A stretch of DNA of 64,000 nucleotides from Synchiropus splendidus (GCF_027744825.2 NC_071342.1:12977501-13041500), one strand, 5' to 3'. Shown: positions 38,845-52,303, counted from the first letter of the stretch. The notes: a model not told the origin generated them from the sequence alone. Made by a program: numbers and translations.

Positions 38845-39133
38845 GTGGAAAGGCCCATTTAAATTCTGTCCGTGCTCTGCGTTCTTTTTGGCCATATTTC
38901 TGCATGTTTACACAAATGGACCAAATGGAGCAGTACCACCGGGAACCATGGGGGGCAGTGTTGCTGTTACCACCTGGTACGTACAGGGGTTGGACAAAAT
39001 AACGGAAACACAGCTTTAATGTTTCCATTATTTTGTCCAACCCCTGCAGCTCTTGTGAGACTGGAAGAAGTGATAACAATGGCCGAAATTCTCCGTCCTC
39101 CAGTTGCGATATATTTAACAGCCTCACCGACCG
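38845..39133 (-). repeat. unnamed interspersed repeat, copy A (interrupted)
   Basis: In reverse orientation this matches 52039-52303: shared words include GGTCGGTGAGG, ATATCGCAACTGGAGGA, GGAGAATTT, ACTGCCCC, CATGGTT, TTTGGTCC, GCAGAAATA and ATGGGCCTTT. A 63-bp mariner-type foldback splits this copy at 38984-39046. No family name is known to me. Confidence 0.85.
38984..39046. mobile_element. 63-bp mariner-type foldback inserted at TA
   Basis: Two 28-bp arms (38984-39011 and 39019-39046) are inverted copies starting CAGGGGTTGGACAAAATAA, with two differences, around a 7-bp spacer AGCTTTA. These ends resemble Tc1/mariner terminal repeats. The left flank is TA (38982-38983) and the right flank is CA, a probable mutated TA. 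The paralogous copy at 52039-52303 has a single TA at the matching place (52122-52123), which is the empty site. Confidence 0.9.
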
Positions 39134-42100
39134 CCGCAAAAATGGCCCCACTGTGCTGCAGTGAGATATTTATATATTCAGGGAACAACCGCATTGTCAA
39201 TCTGCATTTTTCACTCCTCATCAATTACCAAATGAATAATTAAAACTAGCTCAATTTACTTCTCAAAAAACGCTGATGACATTCCCTCCCTCTTACCTAA
39301 AGAAATTTATACCCCTGCATTAATATATATTAGAACTGGAGTAGAAGGCATTAATATAGATGGATATGTTCTACACGGCTCAGTTTAGCTGGTCAAAGGT
39401 CATTTAGTAACCTCGCTTTATGAACATCTCTTCTTCGGAAAGATGGCTGCGACAGTGCCACTTCATGCCCATGTTTCTCTAATAATTTATCAGGAGGAAA
39501 CTTTCATTTTCAAGATTTTCTGAACAAAGCATCTCACTCTCAGGGGTGCTGCGTCTGCGCAGATTAAATATGAATACCATTGTCATGCAGATCCAGTTGA
39601 CAAGCACATTATAGCTGCAGAAGACAACACCCGAATCCTGAGAGCTGCTTCGTCTCCCCTTCACCCCATGAGGAACCTATTGTTTTGTCATGCAGACGTC
39701 TGAGCTATAAGTGTTGCAGTAGTTTTGGAGTGAAAAGGAGCCCATCTTTTGAGAGGAAGACCATATATTATTGACTGGAAAAGTAAATATTCGAGAATTA
39801 AGGGGAGCGCTTCAAATGAAAAGCAGATGTGCGGATTCTATGGGTGCAATTCTGGACAACACAAACAATCCCACAGCCCACATCTGTTCGATTCAGAAAA
39901 AGAGTTTGACAAAAGTTTCCTAACAAGGTTAACCAAAGTGTCTATTCGAGGTTAATTAATTATAACATATTCTGCTTCTCTCTTTAGGCTGCCGCAGCTG
40001 CCTGCAGCCGACGGCAATCTCTGGTTTGTGATGAGTTTAGTGCGAGGATAATGAACGTCTTCCCCAAATTTCTGTTCAATAATTTATGTGTAAAGTTGGA
40101 GCTCTGTTTTTGCTGCTGTTCAATGAGGCTGTGAAGAGAAGTGGCGCCGCCATTCTGACTTATTGCTTTTCATCCACCTTCAAACAGGTATTATCTCTTT
40201 ACAACTCGCTCTCCCGGGACGTGGTAAATATTGTTACTTCAGCACACTAACACCAAGTCGCTCAACGGGCTTCAGTGTTCATTGGATAAAAGCTAAATGT
40301 GTCTGTCACCTTGCCGCCACTGGAACTCCAGGAATGAATTATAAACAAGGAGTACAAAGCTGCAGCGCATTTACTCTGCAGCATGTAAAGTCAAGTACAC
40401 CAATCATCTGGACCAGGGATGAGGTTAGTTTACATTAAAAATTAATGTCCCATTATGCCCCACGGAGCATTTCTGCCAACCTTGGTCCAGATACGGGCTG
40501 CGTGATGTCCTCAAGGGACAGACTCATGCCACCTGGAGTAATTTGGCTGACCTAAATTCAGGGCAATAGTAGCAGCGCCTGCTGTGACTCACCTTCTGTC
40601 TTTCAGTTGCAGCATGCTGCAGACAGCTTCAACTGTGATTGTATACTATGTACATTTGAGTAGACTATAGAAGCCGCTAAGTATCAGCCTGTGAGGTGAC
40701 CTAGATTTAACTTTTACCTTCGGAAAAGAATCTATTCGCCGATATAAATAGCATGCACAATGAATACTGTATGAAAATGCTGATGAATGGCTTTTTCGGT
40801 AGTTTGTTCTTTGCGGAGACAGAGGGGCGAAGCAGAACGAAAGGATTACGCTCAGATTTTGAGGGATTTTTTAAGGGGGTTTATTGAAAAACAGCTTATC
40901 ATTGCAAATAAATAGATTGAGATACACATCAGGGACTTGTTACTAACAGTTATAGTTAGGACAATGCAGATATGTTTGTGTTTAACCAGCTGAAATGTTT
41001 AACAGGGACGGAAAATTTTAAATGTTTTGATTTCTTTCAGTTTTAGAATTAAATATTAGCATAATAATAATAGTATAATGTTCAAACTAAAAACAAGTTC
41101 ACAAGTTATGAGTCTTACCACAGATGCTAAAATAACTAAAATGCTAATGCTAAAAAAAAGTTGCCTTATAAACGCCATGATGTTGATGAAATTTAATTTT
41201 GTTTTGGACCGCCTTAAAATTTTGGCACAAAACAATTGAGTCATTTAAATAAAGTTTGTTTTCATCTTCAATAATAAATAATAATAATTGTGACAATAAT
41301 GACGAATAATTAATTGTATTAAAAAGTGTAAACAAATTGGACAAGAAATATTAAAAAATATTTTGCCTATATATTTTAAAATTTTGCACGAGTAGCCATC
41401 CTTCTCCAGCTAACACATTTTTGTTGTAATAAATTAGTAATGAAAAAAAAAAATGCTTTTAGGGTTATTTATATATTGAAAAAAAATGTGAAAACAGCAA
41501 ATAAAATCAAATGAATCAATGCAGGCGTGCAGCTCACCCAGAAATGTATAGCGAAAACATTAGAATGAGTTTTTTTAAACTTGAATTTGCAGTAGCACTA
41601 TGTTTGCTACCAAGTGCGTTTCTCAATCTAGAATGTGCTGGAAAGCATTTTGTGTCAGTATAATTCCATTCCATTGAATTCAAGTGCTGTGTGAGAAAAA
41701 GAAGAAGAAAACTGGTCGTCTCTGAAGGAGCTGCCAGATAAGTTCCTCACCACCTCATATCACGATGACCCAGCACTCTGCAACTCTGGCTCAAAAAAGT
41801 CATCCATCACATTCTGCTGAATAAAACAGTCGGTGGTGTTCACATCTGAAAATCTGGATTGACATTTAGCAGTGAGATGAGTGCTTTTGCAAATGTGGAA
41901 ATGACTACATCGAAATGAACCAAAAGAAAAAAGACTTCCGTTTCCACTATGTGGTGAGCATTGAAGCGTAAAATTAAATGTAAACCGCCCGACGTAATTT
42001 GTTATGTCATGTGAAAGACCCAAGGCTTTTTCTCTCCAGCAGATGCTTCTCTGCAGCTCCCTTACAAAATATTTCACTTGGGTCAGAGCGCTTCTTTGCG

Positions 42101-42794
42101 ATTGTTTGTGCCAGATGGCCATGTTGGATGACATTGTCACTGAACAACCAGCATTCACTGTTTGCTGATGGGTCCGGAGGGTGCTTGGAAAATCAGACCT
42201 GACCCACTTGAAGTGTTTTTTTGCATGTTTCTTTCTGTATTTCATAAGCACTCTACTGTATGTATCATCATAGTGCGTGTCCCTGTGACTCCAAGTGGAT
42301 TTTAAAATGTTGTTCTTGAAGGGCCTTCAGGTGCAGATCATTGTGTGTTCCACTTGAAACGGAGCACACACAAAATAATGTCTGTAATGACAAAAAAAAA
42401 TGTCTCATCCGTGGCATTAGCGGCTGCTGGTATCATCTTTTGGAGTGGTGTATGATGTTGGATAATTTTATTTATATTTTTATTTATTTATTTTGCCACG
42501 CTGAGCACTATACGGGTGAGTCATCCAAGGCTCCACCAAGGCTGGTCTGCCATTTATTCTGGACGCAATATTTTAATCACATCTGTTGTTCCTCCTCGCT
42601 AAATGTCCACCACCATCAGCTGACACTAGTCACTTGCTTTCATTTGTACGCAAAATCAAATTGTCTTTTTTCACCTTCAGTTATTACATTTTTTTTTAGA
42701 TTTTTTAATTTATGTATTTATAAATCTATTTATTTATTTATAATTTTGCTTTGTTGCTTCTTCATGAGCTGCCACAACTTATTATTATTATTTA

Positions 42795-42798
<4 letters not shown>
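39134..42798. other. intergenic, mostly unique
   Basis: No named repeat was recognised. A candidate conserved element (39960-40440) is listed separately. The 40860-41700 part is very AT-rich. A 163-codon minus-strand frame (42251-41760) has no recognisable domain and is probably chance. Confidence 0.45.
39960..40440. other. candidate conserved non-coding element
   Basis: Balanced, repeat-free sequence with TTCAATAATTTATG, GGCGCCGCCATTCTGAC and GGAATGAATTATAAAC. A tempting acceptor (TCTCTCTTTAG to 39987) and donor (CAAACAG/GTATTATC at 40187/40188) frame 200 bp, but all three plus frames hold stops, so a coding exon is not supported. An exon of a non-coding transcript remains possible. Confidence 0.3.

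Positions 42799-42868
<70 letters not shown>
42799..42868. repeat. (TA)35 microsatellite
   Basis: An uninterrupted TA alternation of about 70 bp, preceded by ATT trinucleotides (42780-42793) and followed by CACTCACACG. Confidence 0.97.
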
Positions 42869-42871
<3 letters not shown>

Positions 42872-45800
42872 TCACACGAATAAAACTCACACAGAACATA
42901 CATTCATACGCACAGCGCTACCAAAGACTGTGCAGTTAGTGGGAAAACAGCAGAGATGAAAGCAGTATTATGACTTAACCATAAAACAGCTGATAGTTAT
43001 ATACATAAAGAGACCGTCAATAAATATATAGACAGCGTTAATATCAACACACTTCCTGCAGCCCTCGGGGAGTCAGTTACACTCATATGGCCTGTAGTAA
43101 ACAAACAGGAATTCGACCATGAAGAGATTTATGAAACACAATCCTATAATCAGATTATTACATTTTAAATTCCGTAATCAGGTTGAACAAAATCCAAATT
43201 TGATCTATCAACTTGGAATTCGGAAAGAAATCGTTTACGCAGCTTCAAGTCATGTTTGCCTGATAATTCGACAGTGTGTCATATAGCAGACAAAAGGGGT
43301 AAGCACAGTACATTTCAATAAACAGTTGGGTTTTGAAAATTAAAAAATTAAAAATAAACAGAGAAGTGGTAGTTGTACTTCAAAAATGTGTTTCTCAAAA
43401 CTTGCTCAAAAGGAAAAGTAAACAAAAAAAAAAAAATGTGCGCTTAAACCACCATTTAAAAATATTCAATTCAAAAATGTCAATGAATTGTAAAGCATCC
43501 AGCAACAGATAAACCAATAAACTATCCAAAAATATACACACTTTTTTCCACTGTATTAGTCCGAAATGAGTCCATCAAGAAGAAACTACGAAACAATGCT
43601 GAAGATATGAAAGCATCTGTCTGAAGGTGCCATTAGTTAACCTATTGTTTAACAGTCTTTTCATCTTTCCCATTAAAGCACGGGGGATTCATCAGTCATG
43701 CCACAGAGAGGCTCAGTCTTCAATACTGGTGGTGAACATTTGCAGTATCGATCTGTTGCTCTTCTGATCTATATCACAGTCAGGTCTTATCAGTGACATG
43801 CAGGGATTTGCTTTGATGCCTATAGTAGCCGGGGAAGTTTCATGAGGGAATGGCCTGATGCACGCAGGAATTTAAAGGCCTTAAAAATACATTGAAACCA
43901 AAAGATGGATGAATATGAGTAAAACCTTCCGGTGCCAAGTCTCTTTAATTTGCTAAAGAAGGCATTCAATTCAGAAAAAAATGATGCTCTGATGTATATT
44001 TTTTTAAATGAATTGAAGCATGGTCAGAATTAATGTTCTTATCCCAAATTAGTCCCACAAAAACATTTGGCATCGCTTAATGCCCACGTAGCAAAGTGAG
44101 CACAACACACAGCAAAATTAAACGGGTTAAAAAACAAAATGTACCATATTAAAACGGTTCCATAGCAATATTTTAAACTGCAGTTATTGGTTTTTAATAC
44201 GCTAAAAAGACTGCATAGCAGCCAAAATGAGCGTCGATGCTGCTGTTTTCATGGTAAAATTCCTCTTGGCCGCAGCCCTGGCATCTTCTTCTACACCAGA
44301 GTGTTGCAATTGACGCAGTTCTGCGAATACAAATATCATAGAGGGTCATTCGGTCGATCCATTGAAGACGTCCGACATTAGAGTTCGGTAATGGCGTTGA
44401 TTTTCCACTCTTGAGTAATTGCAGTGAGTGCAATGAGTCAGTAACACAAGCATTTTCCATCTCAACAGACAGATTTTACTGATCGCTCATCGCCATCATC
44501 TGCATTTTTAAGTATTAACAGTTCTTCGGCAGTCTTAAGTGAAGCCAAGCAAAGACTTTGCAGCACACCTAAACCCCATATCAAACAGCAGCAGCTGCAA
44601 AAAAAAGCCCCAAGCCACCTCAGTTTAATCCAATTTGACTGGCCATCACTGTGGGTGATGCTGGATGGAATATTTTGTGAAGTGGTAAGAGCTTTCTGCC
44701 CTGCATTAGTGGAAATGGATTTATCAGTGGCTTTGCAGTGGAAACATATAAATTGGTGGCATGCTTGTAGTAAAGCATCAGAACTGTTTAAATGTGTGGA
44801 GAATAAAGCCAAGACTTGTGACAAATACGCTGAGATGACGTCCAAAAATCAAGCTGAACCAGAAGGTTCATTTCATGCTTCAAATTGTGTCTCAACTTCT
44901 AATGTCCAACTTGCCCTTTCCCTCCTTTGGGAGGACAACCTTCACTGCTGTCACTCAAATGATTCACAGCCTGCTCATCATTTAGAAAACCGTTGAATTG
45001 TCTCAGAAGTCTGAGCAGGGATGACAGCCGCGGTACAGAAATAAGCTTTAAGCGTACCCAAGCCAAACATATCGGACATCTGTCACTTGAAGATCCAGCC
45101 AGACTTCTTCTTCTCAAGCTCATTTGGCACTTGGAACTATAGATCCCCGCAAGACAATCTTCATACTGCGCCGCAATACATTTCACTGTCGCCTCCTCCT
45201 CCCTCCCTCGACGTGGTGCATGCACTCCATTTTTTAGTGCCAAAATATGAAGGGCTCCCCTGTGGGTTAAATGTCGGAGAAAAAAAAAAGCACATTCCAA
45301 GCAACAGAATTAAGTCACTGTGGGCTTGGCATGATAGCAGGGACCTTCAGGTGGCAGAATCATTCACCTACTGTAAAGCACTGAGAAAGCATACACTGTT
45401 TGTGGTCGCAGAAGTGTTAGTATAGTTTAAAAATCCCGGGAAGATCAAAATTTATTGGAAAAAAATCAACTATAGCTGGCAGAGAAACAAATACAGCAGC
45501 GATACACAAACACACTTTACTTACTGACATCATGGCAGCAGTCTTCTCCATGGTGGAGGGTGAAGAATTCTATCCAACAGAAGGCGTTTCATCGAAAGCG
45601 TAAACCCTCACCGACGGTGCCTGTATTAAACAGCTAGATAGAACCTGCTGAACTGGAAGACGTGGATGAGTCCTTAATGTCTGGGTACTTGCGCTATCAC
45701 CATTCCCCTTCTGTCGTTCAGTGTGACCTGTAATATCAACTGGACCAACATCTTAGACACAGTTTTAATTCTGCTCTCTGTGTTATTGTCACTGTTCGTA

Positions 45801-47699
45801 TTCAGAGATTCGTCACTGCTGTCGTGTGACAGGCCTGGCACTACATCAAGATTTCATGTAGACACCTTTTTATTTCCTGAAATGACTTTTTAGAGATTTT
45901 TTTAAGGAAAACATCAACATATTTTCATGTGGAAATGGTCTATGTGTGAGTGACTTACTTGGTCAATACACCACCAACAGGTTTTTAATCACACAGTGAA
46001 ATTGCAACTTGGATTTTGTCTCACCTTCTTGCCTGGTAGAATAACTTCTCTCTCTGTCTCGGTGATCGATACCAGACTCTTAAACAATAAAGTTAGAGCG
46101 GTGTGCCGGTTGCTGCTCTAACAACACCTGATGTAGCTCATTGTAGAGGTTAGTATTTAACGTTTTCTCCGGTGTAATTTTTGTAAAAAGTCCAAACACA
46201 TACTGAAAGTTATTCTCTCCTGGTGGCGACCACATTGGAATCCAATGTCAGTAGTAAAGATAGTGGAAATGAAAGTGGTGCTTTCAGAAAATGCCACAAA
46301 CAAAGAAGACTTTGAATAACTTTGCTCAAAGAAAGAAGAAAGGAAGAAAGAAGCAGTTGGAAATGTTTTTGTGTGAACAGCAATTACTGCAAGCTGGATC
46401 TTTACATTCTCTTCAGTTCTTTAGTGTTTCACCGTAGCTGGTGTGATAGCTTGAAGGTGAAGGTAAACTCCTTAAAGCAGACACAGCAATGGTGTGCTTC
46501 CTTCAGACTCAGCTGGGAGTGAAACAAATGACAAGCACTGAGAGCGAGCGAACCCTCTGGGGTTATGTAATGTTGCAGTGACGGTTCAGCTGACAACAAT
46601 CATTCCAAGAGGCCCCGGCAGGTTTCTTTTTCACATTAAGTCCCCCCATTAAGTTAACTCAATTGAGCAGATTGTATTTGCCCCGACTGTGAAAGAGAGA
46701 CACCTTCTTGTTCCCCCCAAAAAAGAAAAAAACAAGGTTGAATGTCAGTGATTCAGTGTGACTGGGAAACACAAAACTTTGGCACCCTCTGCTGTTATGC
46801 ATGGTTTCAATGTAGGCAGAGGGAGCTGGCAGAGGAGGAGGAGAGTGACTTTCCTCAGAAGGGAAAATGTTCCTTTCAAACATGGTTTGACTCGCAGTAC
46901 TGTACCATTTTAAGACATTTTGATCAACTGAATTATTTGAAGGGTCATCCAATAGAAGTAAAATTGTCTTAGAAGACATGCTTGACAATAATTTGATATG
47001 TTTCCTAACAGCAATGGTATGTTGAACCATTGTCCACCCATGCTGGACTTGGTCAGTTTAATGATAACAGTCGCCTTTGCACAAACAGAGTGTCCAGTCA
47101 AGATTCCAAATACGACAGATCTGCACTCCTTAGGAAGTAAACAGGGACATCTATCATGTGAATGTCAGGTCATGATGGCCCGGCCAAGCGTCCGTAATAG
47201 GGGGAAAACATGCAATACTCCCAGTAATCGAACAGCCTAGAATACTAAATATGATCAAGTGTATGCATGTGATATATGTGATATGCGTACAACTAGAAAA
47301 ATACTTGCAGGGGAAGCATGCTAACTTCAACACACAGTTTAGCAGCGAAATAGAAGGGCAAGAGCTTGGCGGAGTAAGGTGAATTTTCAATGGTTAATAT
47401 TTCATCAGGCTAGGTGACAAGCCTTTCTTAGTGGTGAAAAACGGCAGGTTCCCACTGTCGCTTGGATCCCCACTACCTGCTCGTAGAGACCTGCTAGCCA
47501 GATCTCCGCAAGACAGTGCACTCTCACATTACATGAAATGTTTTTGCACTGCCCTTCTGACTGAAAAGTTTCTGCTTTGTGCAGTTCATTTTACCCATAT
47601 CATGAACCCAGTTCCTACTTTTGGATTCCAAACTCATAAATCCAGGTGATCGGTGTTGGCGGCAAAAGTGACCGGTCCTTCCCTCTTGCTGAGTCAAAG
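42869..47699. other. intergenic, nothing definite
   Basis: Nearly 5 kb of unique sequence without a recognised gene or repeat. Opposed frames of 112-133 codons overlap at 44462-45425 and cannot be distinguished from chance. The 45060-45280 part has a balanced, conserved-looking texture but no specific motif that I can defend. Confidence 0.4.
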
Positions 47700-48190
47700 A
47701 TGGTGATGATTGAATTCACAATTCATGCATCTTCTGCCAGGATTATTAACCGCTTTTCTGTCAATATTGATTTCTAATTCCGCAGTCAATTTTGTGCATC
47801 AATAATTAGCCGCTAGCGATTTCATATTCTTTTAATCCGCTGCCGCCCTGAGCGTTTGTTCCCAGGAGGGCTACCCATTTGCACAGCAGTTATTTGTCGG
47901 GCGAGGGCTCCGCCGCTCTGCGCTCTGGTTATCTGAGGTGAACGAAGACAAACATTAATTGGTGGCCGTGGATCCTCTGCTCCGTGCCCGCTGTGAGCCC
48001 ACTCCATGCTTCGGTGTGGCAACCTCATCATCCCTCCCATCCCAAATCTCCTCTGACAGGGCCCGCAGCACAGGGCTCCTGGTTATCATTTATCATCCCG
48101 GCAGATTGGCTCGTGTAACACACGGCAGACTGACGGGTCACACTCATGCTGCGGACCTGGCTTGAGTGGAACCATGGAGAGTTGTCTGCG
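47700..48190. other. candidate conserved non-coding element, homeodomain-word rich
   Basis: Contains GATTATTAACCGC, CATCAATAATTAGCCGCTAG, CGAAGACAAACATTAATTGG and TTATCATTTATCATCCCG in a GC-balanced, repeat-free background. Its texture resembles vertebrate developmental enhancers. Inference only. Confidence 0.4.
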
Positions 48191-48379
48191 CTACTGGAGT
48201 GCTGAGATGTGGAGGATAGCGCTTGTCATCAAAGAGAAAATAGGGACCCTTCTAATCTAACTGGCCAGTCATCGCTCTAGCCTGTAAAGTGGTTTAGACA
48301 GCTCCAATATCGTATTAGCACACCTGCACAGGCCCCTAGAGGGAAGGACCGAACTTCTTAGTGGTGTTCCTTACCAACT

Positions 48380-48960
48380 CCCTGAGAGATGTGCACCAGA
48401 GATTACCCCATTAATTCATTCCACTATTCATTGGGGGGAAGCTTTGCGCATCTGTGGGATACCTGTGGTGGTCCTCCTTGCGCTCAGGGAGGTAACCCTA
48501 ATGTTTATTCAGCGCTCATCGGTTCATTTAAAACATTTTGGGGAGGCACCTCCGTGTGTTGTCTCATATACAGGATCTGAATCTACTTCACCCCTTGCAT
48601 AGAAGGAATGGTCGGAATCCAGAAAGATTTTTAGCAACGGTACAGTGAGCGTACGCTCTGGCGTTGATTTCAAAAGCCCCATCCCCGAGAGCTGCAGTGG
48701 AATCTTCGTTGGTTTTCGGGAAGTTCAACACATTTGTCGACCAAATTAGCAGCAGAAGATTTTAAGAGGGATTGCAGAATTACGCTTTATATAATGGGCT
48801 TGAAGCATTTGAAACAGAGCAGCAAGGATTTCATCCAAATCTGTGTATCTGCCAGCATTGCATTCCTTTCTCTCTCATTATTCTGGTTCTATTAGATTAA
48901 GTGGCTCTGAATAAATAGGTGGATTAATTCAATGAGTTTATTCCTATTGGGGCATTTATT
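48380..48960. other. candidate conserved non-coding element
   Basis: Unique sequence with CCCATTAATTCATTCC, TCATTATTCTGGTTCTATTA followed by GATTAAG, and GGTGGATTAATTCAATGAG. The 48800-48950 part is the most enhancer-like. No coding frame of note. Confidence 0.35.
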
Positions 48961-51652
48961 GTTCTGTATAGTTGCACTTCGAACAGAATCTTGTGACAGC
49001 CATGTTTTCCTTCGATATAATCTGTGTGGGTCTTGTTTGATGTTTTGGAGAATGAAGTTTGCAGGCCAGATTCACACTTATGTTGCTAGCCCTGCTCAGG
49101 CTAAGCACAGGCGCAAAATATATTTTGTTGTTTTTAATGTAACAAATCAATAATCCTAAAGCTAGAATGTAAAATGTAAACAAAAAAAAACAAAAAAGCA
49201 ATCATCCTTGTATACAATGTCTCCGCACCCGGAAACACCCTGGGACACAGAGGTCCACTTGAAAATAGAGTTTTCTTGATGCCTTGGGAGCAATGTGTTG
49301 ATGAAAACGTGGAAAGAAAACAAGCATAAAAAATGATGTGACTGAAAAAAACTGATTAGCTTTTGAAATTGTCCATTCAAAAGAGTTCATTTGCTAAACT
49401 GAAAACATATTATTTCAGTTGACAGATAATTGTAGCATCTTCATTTTACCGAATTATTCCAACAAACATTGAAATCCAAATCTGAAACCTCAGAGGCCAA
49501 GGGCAAGGCCTTGTTAGCAGCTGTTTCTGAGAAAGACGCTCCCTTTTTACTAATACTGCTAATAACAGATAAACTAACTTCAGTCTTGTTGCCGGCTTGA
49601 TCAAAACATACAGACAAAAAGACAACTGCAGTTTCTACCCACATGTGATGTTGCATGGTCGCAAAATTATTAGGGCTGATAGGAGAAAAAAAGACTGCAT
49701 CACAACAACAACAACAACATCTTGACAGTATAAACATGCCTTGAGTCTAAAATTATGTTTACAACACTATTTATTGCTGCTGTAAAGAACCTGCTTTATG
49801 TTGCACTGCTGTTTCACCGCCTTGCTTTGGAACAGATGACAAAAGATCAACACACATAATATAAAAAACGTATTTTTGCAGCCATAAAATCAATAGAACG
49901 CAGGTCTGTATATAAAAATATTTATGTTATGAATATAAATACACATTTATTTAGTCAAACCCTGGAGCACCACTTTCCTCAAAAGTAAGTTGACTCTGGC
50001 TGAGTCACCATATTGACACTTTTCTTTTCTAAAGCAACTTCATCCAATTTCATTGGCACTCTAAGCCACACTTTTCATCTTTTCCCCAGCTTCATATATT
50101 GTGAATGGCCCTGGTTGATCAAAGACGGCTGCATGACAGCCCATCATTTAGTCATAATCCTTCAAAAGCAGCTGTTTAATTCTCAAGATTCACAAAAATA
50201 AATACAAAGTGACGAGCAGGAACGACTGCGAGCGGGCAAGGTCAAAGCAGGGGAGCGGGTCCATCAGCCAGTGGCCTTAACTATTAATAAGCTCGGTTTC
50301 ACAGCGATGTGCGACTGGGGAGAAATTTCCGCTGGTGTCATCGCTGTTTCGTCACTTCTCTTCTGTGCAAATGGGGCCGACACGCAGTTTGGTTTTGATG
50401 ACGGGTTTCTTTCAGATTACAAAACATTAACTGTCTCTTCATGAAGGTGACAAACTGATTCGACCGGACTTCTTTGCTTCTTCTGCAGGTTTTCCATGAA
50501 GGAATTACACTTGTTCGACTGTCCAACACCGTGAAACGTGCCAGGTGTTAAAAGACTGTATTAAAATAGACTAGATTCTCTCCTTTCTAACCAAAGCAAA
50601 TCTTCTTCCTCGCTGGTCATGACAGCACAAAATATGTGAATAATCCTACCCGACAACCTTATCCCTACTTCTGTCAGAATATAATATTAAATGTATTTAA
50701 GGTTCCAATCTGATTCACGCGTCCACATGTGTAAGTTTAGGTGCCTGGTTGCTCATTTTCAGTTAGGATCTGATGGGTTGAACAGCCTCTGACCAAGCAT
50801 AGCAAAGGAGGTGTGGTCAAAGAAATGAGAGTTGATCCCACCCTGAAATGAGGTACATTCCAGAGCAAGCCACTTCTACTGCACTATTTATGAGTGTAGT
50901 AGTCCCACCGAAACCAAGACCAAGTTGAGACCAAATGCAGTTTATACCCATCATATAACATGGCTTCACTGTAGTTACCATTCAGACAATATTTCTCTTA
51001 GGTTTCGCTGAGATTGAAGAAGAGTTGAGTGAGGAACAGTTCTTCAAATCATTTCAGCCCCTTATTCCCACTTTTCTGAACAGTGGTTGTGGTAACTGTG
51101 TGTACACAGTTGTGTAGCTAGTGTCTGTTGTTGCTGTCAGTCAGCTACTTCTACTACAGTAATGTCGAAGTTTCTGTGTAATGCGAAAGCCCTTTAATCT
51201 TAAGTTGAGGGCTACAGAGTAAGTCCAGCTCTCAGGTTGCAACATCTCGATTCAACATTTATGTCGGTAAAATGTGGATGTGGTCAGAGCGGTCGATGTG
51301 ATCTCCCTTGGTTGCACCGTGGCCCCCTCAGGGATGCATGCACTCCCCTCGCCCTTCATCGTCATTCCACACAACACAAATTAATCACCTCAGAGGACTC
51401 GGGCGTCAAACTCTTGGAGTTTTGCGGGACAACTTCAGAAGGTGCCCTCCAGCACAGCTCCACCTCAAGGCCCATTTGTGCTCCCTTTCCCACTAAATCC
51501 AGTCAGTTTCAAATGCTGTTACCATCACTGATCACATGCATCCACGCGTTCTTTACATTGTTATAGCTGTTCACCAATACATTCACCAGAGGGAGCAGCC
51601 CAGAGTCAAAAGTTTATGACAAATACAAAACCAACATGGCAACTGCGGAAGA
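48961..51652. other. intergenic, nothing recognised
   Basis: Unique sequence. A CAA/ACA run (AACAACAACAACAACA) lies at about 49705-49720. Frames of 60-109 codons show no recognisable domains. Confidence 0.45.
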
Positions 51653-51983
51653 ATCCGACTTACGACCTGCTCGATTTACGTCCACCCGTACTTACGACCA
51701 CAGCCAGCAGATGCTTATTTTTTGTTTTTATTCAATGTCTGGCACCGCGTACGTACACCTACGTAGCAGCCCGGCATTGCGTACAACAGTCACGGCTGTA
51801 AACAGCTTGGTATATCATAGTATTCAACAGAAAAAGTTGCTTAAAAACGCAACAGATTGACATCGTGTATCCTATACAGTAGCACCTACAACCCTTGCGT
51901 CGGGCATTTTGAACGGCATTCGACTTACGTCCAATCTGACTTACGACCGGTTGGTCAGAACCACTCCCGGGCGTAAGTCGGAT
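51653..51983. mobile_element. candidate short DNA transposon with 12-bp inverted ends
   Basis: ATCCGACTTACG at 51653-51664 is exactly inverted at 51972-51983. Inside, degenerate copies of CGACTTACG(A/T)CC recur at both sides: near 51656, 51676 and 51690, and again near 51919 and 51938. This suggests subterminal binding-site repeats. The interior is GC-balanced with several TACGTA words and no coding content. Its right boundary lies about 55 bp from repeat copy B. The family is not named and target duplications are not clear. Confidence 0.55.
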
Positions 51984-52038
51984 ATTACTTGTATTGATAA
52001 TGAACCTCTTGCACAAATGAGGAAGACGGAGGAGGTGG

Positions 52039-52303
52039 TGGTCGGTGAGGCCAATAATATATCGCAACTGGAGGATGGAGAATTTCTGCCATTGTTATGC
52101 CTCTTTGTGTCTTGTTGGAACTACGTATCAGGTAGCCACACTGCCCCATGGTTTCCTGTGGTACTTCTCCGTTTGGTCCGTATACACAAGTATTGAGGAG
52201 ACGTGCAGAAATAAGGGCAAAATGACCGCAGAACACAGATGGAAGACTCAGTCTGAATCTGGATCCGTACGTAATGTTGAGCATAAATGGGCCTTTACCC
52301 TCC
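52039..52303 (+). repeat. unnamed interspersed repeat, copy B (uninterrupted)
   Basis: Matches 38845-39133 in the opposite orientation, without the 63-bp insertion. In this orientation both copies keep an open stretch reading ISQLEDGEF, which may be fortuitous. No tail or terminal repeats were seen. Confidence 0.85.

Noticed and set aside
38845..39133. Repeat copies A and B as fragments of a conserved protein (shared ISQLEDGEF reading)
   Set aside because: The shared open stretch is short, both copies break soon after, and the match continues equally well outside any frame.
39988..40187. Coding exon bounded by TTTAG acceptor and CAG/GT donor
   Set aside because: All three plus frames of the 200-bp interval contain stop codons.
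41760..42251. 163-codon minus-strand frame as a gene
   Set aside because: No recognisable family or motif, and short competing frames lie on the other strand.
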